Origin: Xylophilus ampelinus
Lineage (GTDB): Bacteria; Pseudomonadota; Gammaproteobacteria; Burkholderiales; Burkholderiaceae_C
DNA: 10,910 bases
Assembly (NCBI RefSeq): GCF_901875635.1
Contig: NZ_CABFMN010000012.1
Span: 1-10,910, forward strand
Reading direction: 5' to 3'
Under the pieces are notes generated by a model. That model did no database searches and was not told where the DNA came from. It worked only from the letters and a program-made list of their open reading frames with translations. The translations under genes and the position numbers were made by a program. Below, one piece after another: positions 7,884-10,910 of the stretch. Every line of letters starts with the position of its first letter. The stretch's first letter is position 1.

Positions 7884-7950
7884 TCTTCAAGCCAAATCGG
7901 GCTGCAGCGCCCACGGGACGGGCGCAAGCAGCTATCGATTTAATAGCATC
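7884..7950. repeat. Structured intergenic repeat between convergent genes; possible bidirectional terminator
   Basis: The 94-base gap between livF and the convergent gene holds a compound hairpin: GCTGC (7901-7905) pairs with GCAGC (7928-7932), and GCGCCC (7907-7912) pairs with GGGCGC (7920-7925) around a 7-base loop. A second small hairpin follows: GCTAT (7931-7935) with ATAGC (7943-7947). The wording, including AAGCCAAATCGG and CAAGCAGCTAT, resembles a short dispersed intergenic sequence I recall from Comamonadaceae (Acidovorax, Polaromonas, Variovorax). There is no clean T-run on either strand, so factor-independent termination would be weak. Its place between convergent genes still suits a transcription end for both. 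Confidence 0.6.
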
Positions 7951-7972
7951 GCGAGTCGAATGCGCCGCGTCG

Positions 7973-9208
7973 TCAGGGGCGCTTCATGTCCGTGCAGGTG
8001 TTCGGCAGCATCGCCTCCTGCGCCGTGATCTTCTTGGCCGTGTAGACGCCGACGCCGGTGTTCTCCAGGTCGTACTTCACGCCCTTGTCGCCCACCTTGG
8101 CGAAGGTCTGGACGAACAGGTCCTGCTGCAGCTGGTGGTCGTCGGGGCGCATCCACACCTCGCCGATGTCGGTCTTGTAGCGCATGTTCTCCAGCTTGCG
8201 CCCCACGTCGATGGCCTTGGTGGAGTTGGCCTGCTTCATGGCCTCGGCCAGCATGTCCAGCGCGTTCTTGGCGCGCAGCAGCAGGAAGTCGTTCTTGAAC
8301 TTCTTCTTGTACTCGTTGGCGAAGGCCTCGGCGCCGTTGTTCTCGACGTTGGCATGCCATTCGGACAGGCTGAACACGGTGCCGATGCCGCTGTCCTGCA
8401 GCACGGTGGGCACGCCGATGGTGTTGGCGTACAGCGTGTAGATGTTGACCTTCAGGCCCGCTTCCTTGATGGCCTTGATGAGCAGCGTGAGGTCGTTGCC
8501 CCAGTTGCTGGTCAGCACCGTGTCGGCGCCCGAGGCCTTGATCTTGGCCGCGTAGGGCGCGAAGTCCTTGACCTTGCCCAGCGGCACCAGGTCGTCGCCC
8601 ACCAGCTGCAGGTCGGCGCGCTTCTTCGGCAGCATCTCCTTGAAGGCCTTCTGCGCCTGGTAGCCGGCCACGTAGTCCTGGTGGACCTGGTGGACCTTCT
8701 TGATCTCCGGGCGCGCGGCGATCGCCGAGGTGATCGCGTTCATGCTCATGTCGATGTTCTGGATGAAGCGGAAGTGCCAGAAGGTGCACTTGGGGCCGGT
8801 CATGTCGGGGTCGAAGGCCGAGTAGTTCATGACCAGCATCGGCTCCTCGCCGCGGGCGACCATCTTCTGCACCGCATCGACCAGCGCGGCGGTCACGTTC
8901 GAGCCGTTGCCCTGGAAGACGTAGCGCGCGCCCTTGTCGTAGGCGGCGCGCAGCGCGCTGGCGCTCTCGTTGGCGCTGGACTTGCCGTCGAAGGGCAGCA
9001 CCTCGATCTTCTGGCCCAGCACGCCGCCCTTGGCGTTGATCTGCTCGGCGGCGAGCAGGAAGTGCTGCAGTTGCTGCTCGCCGACGTTGGCGAAGGGGCC
9101 CGAGAGCGGGTCGATGTAGGCCACCTTGATCTGTGCCGCAGCCGGGATGGCCGCAGCCAGGGCGAGCGTGGCGGCCACGAGGGCGCCGCGTCCTGCGCGC
9201 TTGAACAT
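7973..9208 (-). CDS. ABC transporter periplasmic substrate-binding protein, second HAAT-family member
   Basis: This 411-residue protein has a signal peptide (K3, R4, R7, hydrophobic core 9-22, cleavage likely after A25 in AAA|QIK). The mature protein starts IKVAYIDPLSGPFANVGE, typical of Peripla_BP_6-type HAAT binding proteins, followed by AAEQINAKGGVLG (53-65). It differs widely from the binding protein at 3253, so the two are not a recent duplication. Only two cysteines occur, C141 and C405. The start at 9208 is preferred over open frame further upstream because AGGAG (complement of 9216-9220) lies seven bases before it and the signal peptide fits. No permease or ATPase genes accompany it on this strand. 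It may serve the LivHMGF set encoded convergently or another transporter. The ligand cannot be told from the sequence. Confidence 0.9.
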   Translation of the reverse strand: MFKRAGRGALVAATLALAAAIPAAAQIKVAYIDPLSGPFANVGEQQLQHFLLAAEQINAKGGVLGQKIEVLPFDGKSSANESASALRAAYDKGARYVFQGNGSNVTAALVDAVQKMVARGEEPMLVMNYSAFDPDMTGPKCTFWHFRFIQNIDMSMNAITSAIAARPEIKKVHQVHQDYVAGYQAQKAFKEMLPKKRADLQLVGDDLVPLGKVKDFAPYAAKIKASGADTVLTSNWGNDLTLLIKAIKEAGLKVNIYTLYANTIGVPTVLQDSGIGTVFSLSEWHANVENNGAEAFANEYKKKFKNDFLLLRAKNALDMLAEAMKQANSTKAIDVGRKLENMRYKTDIGEVWMRPDDHQLQQDLFVQTFAKVGDKGVKYDLENTGVGVYTAKKITAQEAMLPNTCTDMKRP

Positions 9209-9374
9209 GTGTCGTCTCCTGATGGTTTGTTGTTGGTCGGCGCGCGATCGCCCCGGCCGCCGGCAGTACATCACCCGCGCGCGGGCGCGCGCCGTCATCT
9301 GCGTGACTGGAAAGGCGCACGCCCCATTCATTCGGTGCATGGTCCCGCATTCGCCGTGCGGGGGCGGCCGGTGT
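9209..9374. other. Gap between tesB and the second binding-protein gene
   Basis: These 166 bases hold no gene I can support. They contain a possible weak hairpin just after tesB (9344-9362), an alternating G/C stretch with the 12-base palindrome CCCGCGCGCGGG (9274-9285), and the AGGAG site of the binding-protein gene (9216-9220). No convincing promoter can be picked out, though the length allows one. Confidence 0.4.
9344..9362 (-). terminator. Possible weak hairpin downstream of tesB
   Basis: CCCGCA (9344-9349) pairs with TGCGGG (9357-9362) around a 7-base loop, 13 bases after the tesB stop codon. No T-run follows on the minus strand, so it is a poor factor-independent terminator at best. 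Confidence 0.2.
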
Positions 9375-10259
9375 TCAGCGTGGGTGCTCGATCACGCGCA
9401 GCATGCCTTCCTGCGCGGTGGAGGCGACCAGCCGGCCGTCGCGCGCGAACACGCTGCCGCGGCACAGGCCGCGCGCGCCGCCCGCACTGGGCGAGTCGAT
9501 CACGTAGAGCAGCCAGTCGTCGAAACGGAAGTCGCGGTGGAACCACATGGCATGGTCGAGGCTGGCGGCGCGCACGTCGCCGGCCAGGAAGCTCAGGCCG
9601 TGCGGCACCAGCGCGGCGCGCAGCAGGCCGTGGTCAGAGGCGTACGCCAGCAGCGCACGGTGCACCATCGGGTCGTCGGGCAGCGGGGCCACGGCGCGCA
9701 TCCACACGGCGCTGCCGCCCTCGCGCGGCGCGGGGGCGAGCGGGTCGTCCTGCTCGACGCGGCGGTACTCGATGCCGTGCGGCGCCGTGGCCTTCACGCG
9801 CCAGGGCGCGGGCAGCCGGTCGCCGATGGCCAGGCGCTGCTCCAGTTCGCTGGGCAGGCCCTCGGGGCCGTCCACCGCCGGCATCGGCAGCTGGTGTTCC
9901 ACGCCCCGGTCCACGGTCTGGAAGGACGCCGCCATCTCGAAGATGATGCGGCCCTCCTGGCGCGCCAGCACATGGCGGGTGGTGAAGCTCCGGCCGTCGC
10001 GCACGCGGTCGACGCTGTAGTCGATGGGCGCGTGCTCGCCGGGCAGCAGGAAGTAGGCGTGCATCGAATGCACGGGCCGCGTGGCGTCGACGGTGAGGCT
10101 GGCCGCCATCAGCGCCTGGCCGAGCACCTGGCCGCCGAAGACGGCGGGCGTGCCGATGTCCTCGCTCTGCGCGCGGAAGCGGTCCTCGCCGACGGGCTCC
10201 AGGCGCATGAGCGCCACGAGGTCGTCGACGAGGCAGGCGGTGGTGGGGGAATCGGTCAT
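9375..10259 (-). CDS. tesB: Acyl-CoA thioesterase II (TesB family)
   Basis: This 294-residue protein is a double hot-dog acyl-CoA thioesterase, which hydrolyses fatty acyl-CoA to free acid and CoA in the cytoplasm. The N-terminal hot-dog contains VFGGQVLGQALMAAS (40-54) and the HSMHAYFLLPG stretch (64-74). The C-terminal one contains LAYASDHGLL, ASLDHAMWFHR and GRLVASTAQEGMLR. By comparison with the E. coli enzyme (Asp204, Thr228, Gln278), the catalytic set here is D209, S233 and Q283, so the threonine is replaced by serine, a conservative change. Length is normal for TesB. The ATG at 10259 is chosen over a TTG two codons upstream; neither has a strong ribosome binding site. The gene lies upstream of the binding-protein gene on the same strand but 166 bases away, so co-transcription is uncertain. 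A link to the aromatic pathway is not evident. Confidence 0.93.
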   Translation of the reverse strand: MTDSPTTACLVDDLVALMRLEPVGEDRFRAQSEDIGTPAVFGGQVLGQALMAASLTVDATRPVHSMHAYFLLPGEHAPIDYSVDRVRDGRSFTTRHVLARQEGRIIFEMAASFQTVDRGVEHQLPMPAVDGPEGLPSELEQRLAIGDRLPAPWRVKATAPHGIEYRRVEQDDPLAPAPREGGSAVWMRAVAPLPDDPMVHRALLAYASDHGLLRAALVPHGLSFLAGDVRAASLDHAMWFHRDFRFDDWLLYVIDSPSAGGARGLCRGSVFARDGRLVASTAQEGMLRVIEHPR

Positions 10260-10422
10260 CGGCAAAGGCGCAGCGGTTCAGGGATAACCCTGAACCATAG
10301 CAAAGCCCAGGCCCGGCGGCTGTCGCCCGCGGTCGCGGGCCGGCGGGGTTGGGACACAATGCCGCGGCCAGGGCCGGCCGGCCGTGGCGCTGCTGTTCCA
10401 ACCCCCAACCGCTTCACGCGCC
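10260..10422. promoter_or_regulatory. Divergent control region between tesB and the lipoprotein gene
   Basis: This 163-base gap must drive tesB leftwards and probably the lipoprotein gene rightwards. It holds a perfect inverted repeat at 10275-10296 and a second GC-rich one, GCCCGCG (10325-10331) with CGCGGGC (10334-10340). On the minus strand TGCTATGGT (complement of 10294-10302) resembles an extended -10 (TGnTATnnT), without a recognisable -35. For the rightward gene only a loose ACACAAT near 10355 could be a -10. Promoter calls are tentative. Confidence 0.45.
10275..10296. promoter_or_regulatory. Perfect 9+9 inverted repeat, candidate operator for tesB
   Basis: GGTTCAGGG (10275-10283) and CCCTGAACC (10288-10296) match perfectly around ATAA. 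The site ends 15 bases before the tesB start codon. If the extended -10 on the minus strand is real, the repeat covers the expected transcription start, a classic repressor position. Alternatively it forms a hairpin in the tesB leader. The binding factor is unknown. Confidence 0.5.
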
Positions 10423-10910
10423 ATGACCACAGCCTCTCCCCTGACCGCCCTCGCGCTGGCCGCTGCCGGCGCCCTTCTCCTGGCCGGCTGCGCCTCCAAG
10501 TCGGGCGGCGCCGCCGCCGATGCCGGCGCACCCAAGACCGCCGCGGCAGCGCCCAGCGCACCGCCGGCCCCGCCCCCACCGCCGCCGCCGGGCTATGCCG
10601 ACATCGCGGCCGCCTTCGACCGCGGCACCGTCGCCAGTGCGCGCCAGGCGCTGGTGGGCAAGAGCTTCCAGCTCGACCTGCAGCGCCCGGCGGCGCGCAA
10701 CGCGCCGGCCAGCAGCTGGGTGGCGAGCGAGGGCGATGCAGTGGGCTTCCGCTGCCTGGTCACCGCGCCCAACTTCCGCGGCGGCCCGGTGACGGCCGAG
10801 GTGCGTGCCGTGCGCGTGGCGGGCAAGCAGAAGACGGTGGACCTGGCCCGTTGCGCCACCGCGGCGCCGCCCGCTGCCGCCGCAACCGCCGCGCCTACTG
10901 CCGCTGGGCC
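10423..10910 (+). CDS. Putative lipoprotein of unknown function (cut by window edge)
   Basis: The frame is open from the ATG at 10423 to the right edge, giving 162 residues of an incomplete protein. The start is a lipoprotein signal peptide with lipobox LLAGC; C23 would be lipidated and no aspartate follows at +2, so outer-membrane sorting is expected. A linker of alanine and proline follows, with seven or more prolines in a row around residues 50-56. A small folded part then runs from GYADIAAAFD (57) to about C144, with C111 and C144 perhaps forming a disulfide, before another alanine/proline stretch. I recognise no family. The folded part has short beta-like strands (SFQLDLQ, AVGFRCLVTAP, TAEVRAVRVAG). 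No strong ribosome binding site precedes the start, but the signal peptide makes the gene convincing. Confidence 0.75.
   Translation, partial: MTTASPLTALALAAAGALLLAGCASKSGGAAADAGAPKTAAAAPSAPPAPPPPPPPGYADIAAAFDRGTVASARQALVGKSFQLDLQRPAARNAPASSWVASEGDAVGFRCLVTAPNFRGGPVTAEVRAVRVAGKQKTVDLARCATAAPPAAAATAAPTAAG

Noticed and set aside
9274..9293. Alternating G/C run as a functional Z-DNA or operator site
   Set aside because: Such runs are expected in this composition and no flanking promoter supports a role.
7973..9340. Longer start for the second binding protein at 9340
   Set aside because: It would add 44 residues before a normal signal peptide; the ATG at 9208 has AGGAG at correct spacing.
8135..9946. 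Plus-strand open frame of 603 codons opposite the second binding protein and tesB
   Set aside because: It crosses two real minus-strand genes and their gap, with an arginine-rich tail and no domain.

Overview
The window reads as the chromosome of a high-GC betaproteobacterium of the Burkholderiales, most likely a Comamonadaceae member close to Variovorax or Acidovorax. I base this on the strong G/C third-position bias, on the protein families present, and on two intergenic palindromic sequences (2211-2290 and 7884-7950) that resemble dispersed repeats I recall from that family. No RNA gene, insertion sequence, phage gene or CRISPR array is visible.

Left part (1-3189): an AraC/XylS-type regulator, cut by the left edge, is transcribed leftwards. 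Divergent from it, across a 223-base control region with a 30-base-period direct repeat, lies a three-gene set for a three-component Rieske non-haem iron oxygenase: large subunit, small subunit and Rieske ferredoxin. The large and small subunits look most like the three-component anthranilate 1,2-dioxygenase AndAc/AndAd, which makes catechol; salicylate 5-hydroxylase and related enzymes are the main alternatives. A REP-like element with three hairpins sits between the two subunit genes. The ferredoxin reductase of such a system is not in the window.

Middle part (3253-7878): a complete branched-chain amino-acid-type (HAAT) ABC importer on the same strand: periplasmic binding protein, two permeases (LivH, LivM) and two ATPases (LivG, LivF), with overlaps at livM/livG/livF. 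Its position directly behind the oxygenase suggests that it imports the oxygenase substrate or a precursor; that is inference.

Right part (7879-10910): livF ends against a convergent gene for a second, unrelated-looking HAAT binding protein. A 67-base structured intergenic repeat separates them. Upstream of that gene, on the same strand, is an acyl-CoA thioesterase II (TesB). Divergent from tesB, across a 163-base region with a perfect 9+9 inverted repeat, begins a proline-rich lipoprotein that runs off the right edge.

The likely logic is: regulator senses an aromatic acid, the importer brings it in, and the dioxygenase converts it for ring cleavage elsewhere. No wholly new system is evident. 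The points most worth a second look are the structured repeat with an open reading frame inside the dioxygenase operon, the missing reductase, the two palindromic or repeated control regions, and the matching cysteine pair in the two binding proteins.
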